Below, piece by piece: positions 47,919 to 56,307 of a stretch of 64,000 nt of DNA (the first letter of the stretch is position 1; every line of letters begins with the position of its first letter). Both the position numbers and the translations under genes were made by a program. The stretch covers positions 62,001-126,000 of the forward strand of contig JADFDI010000002.1 of the NCBI GenBank assembly GCA_018262985.1, written 5' to 3'. Origin of the DNA: Spirochaetota bacterium. Lineage in GTDB: Bacteria; Spirochaetota; Spirochaetia; Treponematales; UBA12059. Under the pieces are notes generated by a model. That model was not told the DNA's origin and searched no databases. It worked only from the letters and a program-made list of their open reading frames with translations.

Positions 47919-50246
47919 ATGGATACGGATTCCGCCACCGGCTTTTTCGCCAAAACATTCGGCCCCCCGGGCTCGGACCCCCGTTTCGTCCACGTCGAGT
48001 CCATCCCGCCGCGCGAGGGCGTCCACGCCGACTTTCCGCGGGACCTCGACCCGCGCCTCGCCCGCGCGCTCCGGGGACGCGGAATCGAGCGCCTGTACGT
48101 CCACCAGGCGCGGTCCTACGATGCCGCGCGCTCGGGACGGAACGTCTGCGTCGTGACGCCTACTGCCTCCGGCAAGACGCTCTGCTACAACCTTCCCGTC
48201 GCCCAGGCCCTGCTCGAGTCGCCGAGCGCGCGGGCCCTCTACCTCTTCCCGACCAAGGCCCTCTCGCAGGACCAGCAGGCCGAGCTGAACGAGCTCGCGC
48301 TCGGAGGGGAGCTGCCCATCCGCGTCGCCACCTACGACGGCGACACCCCTTCGTCGCTCCGGGCCGCGGCGCGCGATACGGGCCGCATCGTCATCACCAA
48401 TCCCGACATGCTGCATTCGGGCGTGCTCCCGAACCACCCGAAGTGGATCAAGTTCTTCTCCGACCTCCGCTACGTCGTCATCGACGAGATGCACGGCTAC
48501 CGCGGCGTCTTCGGATCGCATGTGGCGAACGTGGTGCGCCGCCTGAAGCGCGTCGCGGCCTTCTACGGCGCGCGGCCCTCGTTCATCCTCTGCTCTGCCA
48601 CCATCGGCAACCCCGAGGAGCTGGCGAAGCGCTTGATCGGGGAGGACGTGGAGCTCGTGGACGTGAACGGGGCGCCCTCCGCGCCGAAGCTGGTCGCGTT
48701 CTGCAATCCCCCGCTCGTCGACCCGGTGCAGGGCATCCGGAAGAGCACCGCCACCGAGAGCGTGGAGCTCGCGCTGCGCCTGCTGCGCTCGGGCGTCAAG
48801 ACCATACTCTTCGCGCGCTCGCGGGTCCGGGTCGAGCTCATCGCGAGCTACCTGAACGACGCGCTGGCCAACGTCTGGACGGAGAACGAGCGGATCCGCG
48901 TCGAGCCCTACCGCTCGGGCCTCCTGCCGAACGAGCGGCGCGCCATCGAGAAGGGTCTCCGCAACGGGGAGATCCAGGGCGTCGTCTCGACCAACGCCCT
49001 CGAGCTCGGCATCGACATCGGCGGCCTCGACGCGGCGGTCATCGCAGGTTTCCCCGGCAGCTTCGCGAGCTTCTGGCAGCAGGCGGGAAGGGCGGGTCGG
49101 CGCTCCGGCGCGAGCCTCGCCGTCTTCGTCGCCTCGTCGAACCCGCTCGACCAGTACATCGTCGCGCACCCGGACTACTTCTTCGGGCGCGATCCGGAAT
49201 CGGCGCGGCTCGACCCGGACAATCCCTACGTCTACGCCGACCACGTCAAGTGCGCCGCCTTCGAGCTGCCCTTCGCCGAGGGCGAGGGCTTCGGCCCCGA
49301 CGTCGAGGGGGCGCTTTCCTTCCTCGAAGAGGACGGGCACGTGCGGAAAACCGGAGGGCGCTGGTTCTGGTCGAGCCAGGGCTACCCGAGCGAGGGCATC
49401 AGCCTGCGCTCCGCGATGGCGGACAACGTCGTCATCGTCGACGCGACCGAGGGCCGCGACGCGGTCATCGGCGAGATGGACCGGCCGAGCGCCAAGGAGC
49501 TGATCTTCGACGACGCGGTCTACATCCACCGGGGCAGGCAGTTCGTCGTGCTCAAGCTGGACATCGAGAACCGGCTCTGCAAGGTCGAGGAGCGGGAGGT
49601 CAACTATTACACCGACGCGGTGGTCAAGACCGACCTCAAGGTCCTGTCCGTCGACGCGGAAGGAAGCTCGCCGGGCTACGCCTGGTCGCTCGGCGACGTC
49701 CTCGTGCGCTCGCAGGCGGAGAAGTTCAAGAAGATCCGCTTCCACACCCACGAGAACGTCGGCTACGGCGAGGTGCACCAGTCGCCGGAGGAGACGCAGA
49801 CCCGCGCCGCGAGCCTGCTCTTTCCGCCCGGAAGCGCGGGCGGCGCCGTGCTGGCGAAGCTCTCCGAGGCGGAGCGGGCCGCCGCCGTCTCGTCGGCGGC
49901 CAACCTGGTCAGGCAGATCGCGCCGGTCTTCCTGATGTGCGACCCTCGCGACCTCGGCGTTTCCGAACGCTCGCGCGACCCGCACTTCGAGGCGCCCTGC
50001 ATCCACCTCTACGACCGCTATCCCGGCGGCACGGGACTCGCCGAAGCGCTGGTGGAACGGCTCCCCGAAATCTTCGCGGCCGCGCTCGAGCGCGGCGGCG
50101 GCTGCGCCTGCGAATCCGGCTGCCCGTCCTGCATCGGCGTGGACTGGCAGGTTCCCTTCGCCCAGGTGCCGGGTCGCGCGGTCAAGGCCTCGACGCGCGC
50201 CTTCCTCGCGGCCTGCGCCGGCGCTGGCGACCGCGCGGGAAGCTAG
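47919..50246 (+). CDS. mrfA: DEAD/DEAH-box helicase with DUF1998/Zn-binding C-terminus (MrfA/YprA family)
   Basis: TPTASGKTLCYNLPVAQ, IDEMHGYRGVFGSHVANV, QQAGRAGRR, CACESGCPSCIG Cys motif. Confidence 0.88.
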   Translation: MDTDSATGFFAKTFGPPGSDPRFVHVESIPPREGVHADFPRDLDPRLARALRGRGIERLYVHQARSYDAARSGRNVCVVTPTASGKTLCYNLPVAQALLESPSARALYLFPTKALSQDQQAELNELALGGELPIRVATYDGDTPSSLRAAARDTGRIVITNPDMLHSGVLPNHPKWIKFFSDLRYVVIDEMHGYRGVFGSHVANVVRRLKRVAAFYGARPSFILCSATIGNPEELAKRLIGEDVELVDVNGAPSAPKLVAFCNPPLVDPVQGIRKSTATESVELALRLLRSGVKTILFARSRVRVELIASYLNDALANVWTENERIRVEPYRSGLLPNERRAIEKGLRNGEIQGVVSTNALELGIDIGGLDAAVIAGFPGSFASFWQQAGRAGRRSGASLAVFVASSNPLDQYIVAHPDYFFGRDPESARLDPDNPYVYADHVKCAAFELPFAEGEGFGPDVEGALSFLEEDGHVRKTGGRWFWSSQGYPSEGISLRSAMADNVVIVDATEGRDAVIGEMDRPSAKELIFDDAVYIHRGRQFVVLKLDIENRLCKVEEREVNYYTDAVVKTDLKVLSVDAEGSSPGYAWSLGDVLVRSQAEKFKKIRFHTHENVGYGEVHQSPEETQTRAASLLFPPGSAGGAVLAKLSEAERAAAVSSAANLVRQIAPVFLMCDPRDLGVSERSRDPHFEAPCIHLYDRYPGGTGLAEALVERLPEIFAAALERGGGCACESGCPSCIGVDWQVPFAQVPGRAVKASTRAFLAACAGAGDRAGS

Positions 50247-50253
50247 CGCTCCG

Positions 50254-51399
50254 ATGGCCTCGCTCAAGGAGCGCCTGAGGCGCGCCCGCGAGATCGCCGG
50301 CGCGCGCGCGGACGCGCCGCGTCCCGAGCCTCGCGCTCATAACGACCGGAACATGCCCGAGGGCTTCGAACGGGCCGCCCCGGGACTCCTCCGCCGCGAG
50401 ACCTTCTTTGCGCTCGAGCTGCCGGAAGCCTGGAACCTCGAGCCCTTCCTGCCCGCCGCGGACCTCGCCTCGATCGGCGAGCCGCGCGCGGTCGAGGGCG
50501 GGCGCCTCCGCTTCTTCGACCTGGAAACCACAGGGCTTTCGGGCGGAGCGGGCACCATCGCCTTCCTCGCCGCCGTCGGGCGCGTGGTCGAGGGCGGCGT
50601 GTCGGTGCGGCAATGGCTGATCGAGGACTGGCCCGGCGAACCCGCCTTGCTCGCGGAACTCGCCCGTGATCTGGATGAGGAAGCGGTGCTGGTGAGCTAC
50701 AACGGCCGGAGCTTCGACGTCCCGCTGGCCCGCGGCCGCTTCGTCATGAACCGCTTGCGCTGGCCGGAGCGGCCGCACGCGGACATACTCCACGCCTGCC
50801 GCAGGCTTTGGCGCCGGACGCTAGGGTCCTGTTCGCTGCAAGCCCTCGAAAGCGCGGTGCTCGGCGCCGAACGCGCGGCCGACATTCCTGGCGCGGAAAT
50901 ACCCGAGGTGTTCATAGCCTTCGCCCGAACGGGAAGGGACGAGCGCATGGACCTCGTGGCGAGGCACAACGCCCGAGACGTCGCGAGCCTGGCCCTGCTC
51001 GCCTTGGAAGCCGCCCGCGTCCACGCGGAACCGTTCCGCCGCGTCGATGTCGATCCCGCCTCGCTGGGCGCCTGGCTTTCTCGGCGCGACCCGGCCCTGG
51101 CGCGGTCCGTCCTGGAAACGGGTTTCGGGCGCGGCGACGAGCGTGCGGGCCTGGCCCTCGCCGCGCTCTGCAGGAGGGAAGGCGACGAAGCCGCCCGCGA
51201 CGCCGTCCTCGCGGGGCTCGAGCCGACGCCCTTCACGCTCGTCGAGCGCGCGAAGCGCGCCGAGCACGCGCTCGGGGATCCGTCCGCCGCCCTCGAGCTC
51301 GCGGAAGCCGCGCTCCCGCTCGAGCGCCGGCAGGCGGCCCGCGCCGCCCTCGAGCGCAGGATCGCCCGCCTTCGCCGGAAAATCCGGGCGCCGGCCTGA
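50254..51399 (+). CDS. mrfB: RNase H-like exonuclease (MrfB/YprB family)
   Basis: RFFDLETTGLSGGAGTIAFLAAVGRV, VSYNGRSFDVPLARGR, RHNARDVASLALL (DEDD-type residues); 7 nt after mrfA. Confidence 0.82.
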   Translation: MASLKERLRRAREIAGARADAPRPEPRAHNDRNMPEGFERAAPGLLRRETFFALELPEAWNLEPFLPAADLASIGEPRAVEGGRLRFFDLETTGLSGGAGTIAFLAAVGRVVEGGVSVRQWLIEDWPGEPALLAELARDLDEEAVLVSYNGRSFDVPLARGRFVMNRLRWPERPHADILHACRRLWRRTLGSCSLQALESAVLGAERAADIPGAEIPEVFIAFARTGRDERMDLVARHNARDVASLALLALEAARVHAEPFRRVDVDPASLGAWLSRRDPALARSVLETGFGRGDERAGLALAALCRREGDEAARDAVLAGLEPTPFTLVERAKRAEHALGDPSAALELAEAALPLERRQAARAALERRIARLRRKIRAPA

Positions 51400-51454
51400 A
51401 TCGCCACGGCCGGAACCTGATCCGCCTCGGCGGACGCGCTCGATGCGGTGCCAG

Positions 51455-51571
51455 GGAAATGGCGAACCGCAGAGGCACGGAGCCGGTCAAGGAGAGATAC
51501 CGGGATCAGGCTTGAACCCTTTCCCGATGATTTCTCCCTCTGTGGCTCCGCGCCTCCGCGGTTTCCTTTCC
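51455..51571. repeat. Imperfect palindromic intergenic repeat (REP/MITE-like)
   Basis: About 44-nt left arm GGAAATGGCGAACCGCAGAGGCACGGAGCC..GAGAGAT is mirrored by ATTTCTCCCTCTGTGGCTCCGCGCCTCCGCGGTTTCCTTTCC. Confidence 0.65.
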
Positions 51572-51602
51572 AGCGGTTCTCTTTTTGTATTGGCTACGCG
51601 GA

Positions 51603-51881
51603 TCAGTACCCGGGCATGTCCCAGAGCCCGCCGGCGTTCATGACGTCGGTGAAGCCGGCCATCTTGAGGAAGCGGGCGGCGAGGGCGCTCCGGGCGCCGG
51701 ACGCGCAGTAGAGCACCACCGGCTTGTCCTTCGGGCCGATGGAATCGGCCTGGGCCTGGATGACGTTGACGGGAATGTTGATGGCGTTCGGGAAGTGCTC
51801 GTCCTCGAACTCCTCGGGGCTGCGCACGTCCACGACGACGGCGCCCGCCTTGATCTTCTCTTCGACGATGTTCATGGCCAT
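51603..51881 (-). CDS. Single-domain rhodanese
   Basis: VVVDVRSPEEFEDEHFPNAINIP, VLYCASGARSALAARFLKMAGF (catalytic Cys intact). Confidence 0.88.
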   Translation of the reverse strand: MAMNIVEEKIKAGAVVVDVRSPEEFEDEHFPNAINIPVNVIQAQADSIGPKDKPVVLYCASGARSALAARFLKMAGFTDVMNAGGLWDMPGY

Positions 51882-52018
51882 GAATGGTTCCTTCGCGGTC
51901 GACTCGCGCCGCTTTCTGGGGTTTTCGCCCGAAGCCGCAAGGGTGATCCCCGCGACGCCCGGGTCGCCGGCGGGCCGCCCTGAAGACGGGCGCCGGACTT
52001 CGGGTATCGTGTCCTGTA

Positions 52019-53692
52019 TCAGTCGTCGCCGAGGACGAGTCCGTCCTCGCGCGAGAGGAAGGTCCAGCCGCCCGTCACGTTGGCGACCTTCGCGAAGCCG
52101 TTCTGGACGAGCTGGCGGAGCGCCACGTGGCTCTCGTACCCGCCCTTCGAGACCAGGTAGAGCGTCCTGTCCTTCGGGAGCTCGGCGTGGCGGTCGCGGA
52201 GCTCGTCGAGGGGCAGGTGGACGGCGCCGGCGGCGTGGCCCTTGGACCACTCGCCGTAGCCGCGCACGTCGACCATGACGCCCTCGCCCTTCGCGACGGC
52301 CTCGAGCGCCTCGCGGGGCAGGGCCAGCTTCGCGAAGCCCGAAAGCTCGTTGGAGGCCGCGAAGGCCGCCATGTTGAGCGGGTCGTTCGCCGAGCCGTAG
52401 GGCGGGGCGTACGAGAGGTCCAGCTCGGAGAGGTCCTCGACCGTGAGGCCGCCGAGCAGGGCCGCGGCGACCACGTCGATCCGCTTCTCGACGTCGTTCC
52501 GGCCGAAGGCCTGGGCGCCGAGCACCTTCGAGGTCTTGCGGTCGAAGACGAGCTTGAGGATGACGTCCGTGGCGCCGGGGAAGTAGGTGACGTGGTTGCC
52601 CTTGACCACGGACGCGACGCCCGCGTCGAAACCCGCGTCCCGGGCGGCCTTCTCGGTGAGGCCGGTCATGGCGAAGGTGTCCTCCATCGCCTTGAAGACG
52701 CTCGTGCCGAGGGCGCCGCGATAGACGACCTTTCCGCCGAGCATGTTGGTGGCGGCGATGCGGCCCTGGCGGTTGGCGGGGCCGGCGAGCGGCACGCGAA
52801 CTTTTTTGCCGGCCACGCGCTGGGTCACTTCGATCATGTCGCCCGCGGCCCAGATGTACGGGTCGGAGCTGCGCAGGGTCTCGTCGACCGCGACGCCGCC
52901 CGAGGCGCCGATCTCGAGGCCGGCGGCCTTGGCGAGCTCGGTGTTCGGACGGACGCCGGCGCTCATGAGGACGATGCCCGCGGGAATCACGCTGCCGTCG
53001 TCGAGGACGACGGTCTTCGAGGCGGCGTCGATTTTCTTCACCGAGCGGCCGGTGCGGACCGAGGCTCCGGCCTCCTCGAAGGCCTCGGCGATCATGCGCC
53101 CGAACTCCGGATCCGCGGGCGGCATGACGCGGGGGGTGAGCTCGACGATGGTGGTCTTGAGGCCGCGCTTCACGAAGGCCTCGGCCGCCTCGAGCCCGAT
53201 GAAGCCGCCGCCGACCACGACGGCGCTCTCGGGCTTCTCCGCGTCGATGTACTTGTGCACGGCGTCCATGTCCGGAATGGTCCAGAGCCGGAAAACGTGC
53301 GGGGCTTCCTTGCCTTCCACGGGGGGAACGAAGGGCGTGCCGCCCTGGGCCAGGATCAGCGCGTCGTAGGGCAGCTCGCGTTCGCCGGAGGCGTCGCGCA
53401 CCTTGAGCGTCCTTCCGACCCGGTCGATGCCGACGGCTTCGGTCTCGAGGAGCACGTCGACGCGGTAGCGGGCGAAGAAGCCCTCGGGGGTCTGGAGTAT
53501 GAGCTGGCTGCGCTTCTGGATGTCGCGCGAGACGAAGTAGGGCAGACCGCAGTTGGCGAAGGAGACGTATCGCCCCTTCTCGACGATGGTGATCTCCGCG
53601 CTCTCGTCGAGGCGGCGGATACGGGCCGCGGCAGTGGCGCCGGCGGCGACGCCCCCGACGACGAGGATCTTCCTGGGGCTGGACTGTGACAT
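52019..53692 (-). CDS. CoA-disulfide reductase-like FAD/NAD(P) oxidoreductase with C-terminal rhodanese-like domain
   Basis: VVGGVAAGATAAARIRRL, YVSFANCGLPYFVS, VVVGGGFIGLEAAEAF, C-term VMVDVRGYGEWSKGHAAGAVHLP. Confidence 0.92.
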   Translation of the reverse strand: MSQSSPRKILVVGGVAAGATAAARIRRLDESAEITIVEKGRYVSFANCGLPYFVSRDIQKRSQLILQTPEGFFARYRVDVLLETEAVGIDRVGRTLKVRDASGERELPYDALILAQGGTPFVPPVEGKEAPHVFRLWTIPDMDAVHKYIDAEKPESAVVVGGGFIGLEAAEAFVKRGLKTTIVELTPRVMPPADPEFGRMIAEAFEEAGASVRTGRSVKKIDAASKTVVLDDGSVIPAGIVLMSAGVRPNTELAKAAGLEIGASGGVAVDETLRSSDPYIWAAGDMIEVTQRVAGKKVRVPLAGPANRQGRIAATNMLGGKVVYRGALGTSVFKAMEDTFAMTGLTEKAARDAGFDAGVASVVKGNHVTYFPGATDVILKLVFDRKTSKVLGAQAFGRNDVEKRIDVVAAALLGGLTVEDLSELDLSYAPPYGSANDPLNMAAFAASNELSGFAKLALPREALEAVAKGEGVMVDVRGYGEWSKGHAAGAVHLPLDELRDRHAELPKDRTLYLVSKGGYESHVALRQLVQNGFAKVANVTGGWTFLSREDGLVLGDD

Positions 53693-53719
53693 GGCATCCT
53701 CCCGGATTGGATGTTGGGT

Positions 53720-53748
53720 AACATATAGAAAACCATATATTCAGTCAA
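53720..53748 (-). promoter_or_regulatory. Candidate promoter of the CoA-disulfide reductase/rhodanese pair
   Basis: Minus strand TTGACT-N17-TATGTT with AT-rich ATATATGGTTTTCTATAT spacer in a GC-rich genome. Confidence 0.5.
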
Positions 53749-55141
53749 GACCGGAACCATCGGTTTTGGATGTTTTGCGCGATATCCCGTCAAATCGCAC
53801 CATTTGCCGTTCAGTACGGGAACGATGCGCGGCGAAGGCCATGAGGTGGCTGTCGAGGCTCTCGGAAACCAGGGTGGGCGGCGCTCCGCCGGAGAGGAAG
53901 CGGGCGAACGCGTCCATCAGGGCACGATCCGCCTCGCCGTGGCCGAGGGGGTCGCCCGTGACGGGGAGGCGCGCCTTCCTCCCGGTCCGGTGGTCGATCA
54001 CCTCGAGCTCGCCGCGGCCGGCGAAGATCCCGCGGATGGTGCCCCGGGTGCCGTCGAGGCGGACGGTCCTGCCTTCCCGGTGCGAATGACCTTGCATGGT
54101 CAGCGAAGCGGTGACGCCGTTCGCGAATTCCACCACCGTTTGCTGGTGGTCGACCTGGTCGGAGCGCGCGCGGTAGACGCAGCGGCCGTACGGGCCGGTC
54201 CCGAGCGCCTCGAGGATGCCCGCGTCGCTCAGGTCGGCCGTGATGGTGGATACCGGCCATCCGCGCGAGGGGGCGTAGGCCTCGAGCCCGGGGACGAGCG
54301 CGGCGAAGCGCGGGTGGCGGAGGATGAAGCGGGCGCCGAAACCGGCCGCGCCGCCGCCCTGCGCCGCGTCGCGGAGGAGCGGTTCGCCGCGCAGGTAGAG
54401 GCGGGTCGCTTCGTAGGGACAGGAGGCGGCGGCGGGGCAGCCGTCGGTGCAGCGTCCGGGCGCGCCGGGAGGAGCCTTCTCCGGGCGGAATTCATGGAGG
54501 CCGCCCACGCTCGCGAGCGTCACGGGCGGGGCGCCCGAGTACCAGCGGAGCAGGTCGAAGTCGTGGCTGCACTTCGCGAGGATCATGGGACTCGAGTCGC
54601 CGGTCCTTCCCCAGTTCCCACGGACATAGGAATGCGCCATGTGCCAGTACGACACGTTCTCGGCGTGCTCGATCGACACGAGTTCGCCGATCAGACCCTC
54701 GTCGAGGGCGCGGCGTATCGCCCGCCAGAACGAGGAGTGGCGGAGGACGTGGCAGACGACGACCTCGTTGCCCGTGCGCTCGGATTCGTCGACGATGGCA
54801 CGGCACGAGGCCTCGTCGAGGGCCATCGGCTTCTCGAGGAGCAGGCGGTAGCCGCGCCCGAGGGCCGCCAGCGCCGGTTCGAGGTGCCCGGAATCCTGCG
54901 TGGCGACGAGGAGGCCGTCCGCGAGAGGCGGCCCGTCGAGGAGCTCGCGCCAGTCGGCGAAGACGGCGGCGGCGGGAATCCGGTGGAGGGCGGCGAAGCG
55001 CTCGCGCCGTACCGGATCGGGTTCGGCGACGGCGGCTATCCGGAGCCGCTCGGGATGTTCGAGCGCGAAGCGGGCGTAGGCGTTTCCCCGGTCGCCCGCG
55101 CCGACGACCGCGAGCGAGGGCGGATTCGATACGGAAGGCAT
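53741..55141 (-). CDS. Gfo/Idh/MocA family oxidoreductase
   Basis: LAVVGAGDRGNAYARFA, LLLEKPMALDEASCRAIVD, APPGAPGRCTDGCPAAASCPYEA insert. Confidence 0.9.
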   Translation of the reverse strand: MPSVSNPPSLAVVGAGDRGNAYARFALEHPERLRIAAVAEPDPVRRERFAALHRIPAAAVFADWRELLDGPPLADGLLVATQDSGHLEPALAALGRGYRLLLEKPMALDEASCRAIVDESERTGNEVVVCHVLRHSSFWRAIRRALDEGLIGELVSIEHAENVSYWHMAHSYVRGNWGRTGDSSPMILAKCSHDFDLLRWYSGAPPVTLASVGGLHEFRPEKAPPGAPGRCTDGCPAAASCPYEATRLYLRGEPLLRDAAQGGGAAGFGARFILRHPRFAALVPGLEAYAPSRGWPVSTITADLSDAGILEALGTGPYGRCVYRARSDQVDHQQTVVEFANGVTASLTMQGHSHREGRTVRLDGTRGTIRGIFAGRGELEVIDHRTGRKARLPVTGDPLGHGEADRALMDAFARFLSGGAPPTLVSESLDSHLMAFAAHRSRTERQMVRFDGISRKTSKTDGSGLD

Positions 55142-55212
55142 GAAACCAGCCTAAGGCGCGAGAGCCCCGAGGGCAAGTGCCAGGGTCGGTCGATCGAAGG
55201 CGGTCGGGGGGC

Positions 55213-56247
55213 TCAGGGCACGGAGCGGAAGAAGGCGGCGTCCCGGTCCAGCACCCGGTTGAAGCTCCGCGAAATGTTGTGGTCCTCTCCCGGGTACTCG
55301 TGGAAGGAGTACGCGACGCCCGCCGCGTCGAGGCGGGCGCGGAAGGGAGCCGCCCAGGCGAAGGGCACCGAGTCGTCGGCCGTGCCGTGGTGGACGATGA
55401 GCGGTTCCTCGACGAGGGCCAGGTTGTCGACCGGGCTGAACGCCGCGAAGGGGACGGAGCCGAGCTCGGCGCGGATGCGCGCGAGAGTCTCCCCGGCCTG
55501 CGCGGGGTTCCGCTTCCGGAGGTAGTGCAGGGTGTTCTCGGGGAAGGGCTCGGTGACCGCGGCCCAGAGGCTCGCGGCCTTCACCGCGTCGGACAGCGCG
55601 AGCACGCGCAACGCCACTTCGCCGCCCATCGAATGCCCGTAGAGGTACACGCGCGCCGGGTCGGCCCCGGGTATGGCCGGAACCTTCGCGAGCAGCTCCA
55701 TGACGTCGATCGTGTACTCGACGGTGCGGAAAGCGCCTTCGGCGACGCCGCCTGACTTCCCGTGGCCGCGGTAGTCGGGCTTGAGGACGAGGAAGCCGCG
55801 GGCCGCGTAGCCGGAGCTCGGGAAGATGTAGGAGCCCTCGGTGCTCCACTCGGCGGGCGGCACGTGGCCGTGGGCCATGAGCACCACCGGGAAGCCGCCG
55901 GGCGGCGGGTCGCGGTCGGGGGTCTGGAGCAGGGCGCGCACTCGGTTCCCGTCGCTTTCGTACTCGATGACGGAGGTCCGCGCCCCGCGCACGAGGCCGA
56001 GGCGCTCGATCACCACAGGATCCGGTCCCGCGCCCCATGCGCGCGCGGCAAGGCCCTCGAGCGAATACGGATGCGGCGCGGGAGTCGCCGTCTCCGTCGC
56101 GAGCGCCGGCCCCGCGTCGTAGCTTCCACCCGCCGCGCCTTCCGCGCCCGCCGGCGCGCACGCGCCGAGGACGAGGGCGACAAGCGACAGGGCTCCGAAT
56201 GACGCTCCCATCAGTCCCGCCCGACCGGGCGATACCTTACTTTTCAT
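55213..56247 (-). CDS. Alpha/beta hydrolase lipoprotein (dienelactone hydrolase/prolyl oligopeptidase-like)
   Basis: Lipobox ALVLGAC; GHSMGGEVALR nucleophile elbow; EYPGEDHNI His motif. Confidence 0.87.
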   Translation of the reverse strand: MKSKVSPGRAGLMGASFGALSLVALVLGACAPAGAEGAAGGSYDAGPALATETATPAPHPYSLEGLAARAWGAGPDPVVIERLGLVRGARTSVIEYESDGNRVRALLQTPDRDPPPGGFPVVLMAHGHVPPAEWSTEGSYIFPSSGYAARGFLVLKPDYRGHGKSGGVAEGAFRTVEYTIDVMELLAKVPAIPGADPARVYLYGHSMGGEVALRVLALSDAVKAASLWAAVTEPFPENTLHYLRKRNPAQAGETLARIRAELGSVPFAAFSPVDNLALVEEPLIVHHGTADDSVPFAWAAPFRARLDAAGVAYSFHEYPGEDHNISRSFNRVLDRDAAFFRSVP

Positions 56248-56307
56248 ATAATCAATATAGCGCCGGGCGGGCGAAGCGGAAACCCGTCCCGTCCGTTTCC
56301 CCCGTCC

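Noticed and set aside
52800-52808. T6 run in the CoA-disulfide reductase gene as another slippery site
   Set aside because: In-frame reading is GGC AAA AAA GTT; it does not fit X_XXY_YYZ and the ORF continues normally
55213-56247. Mobile element or phage cargo around the hydrolase/oxidoreductase block
   Set aside because: No integrase, transposase, terminal repeats or composition break visible
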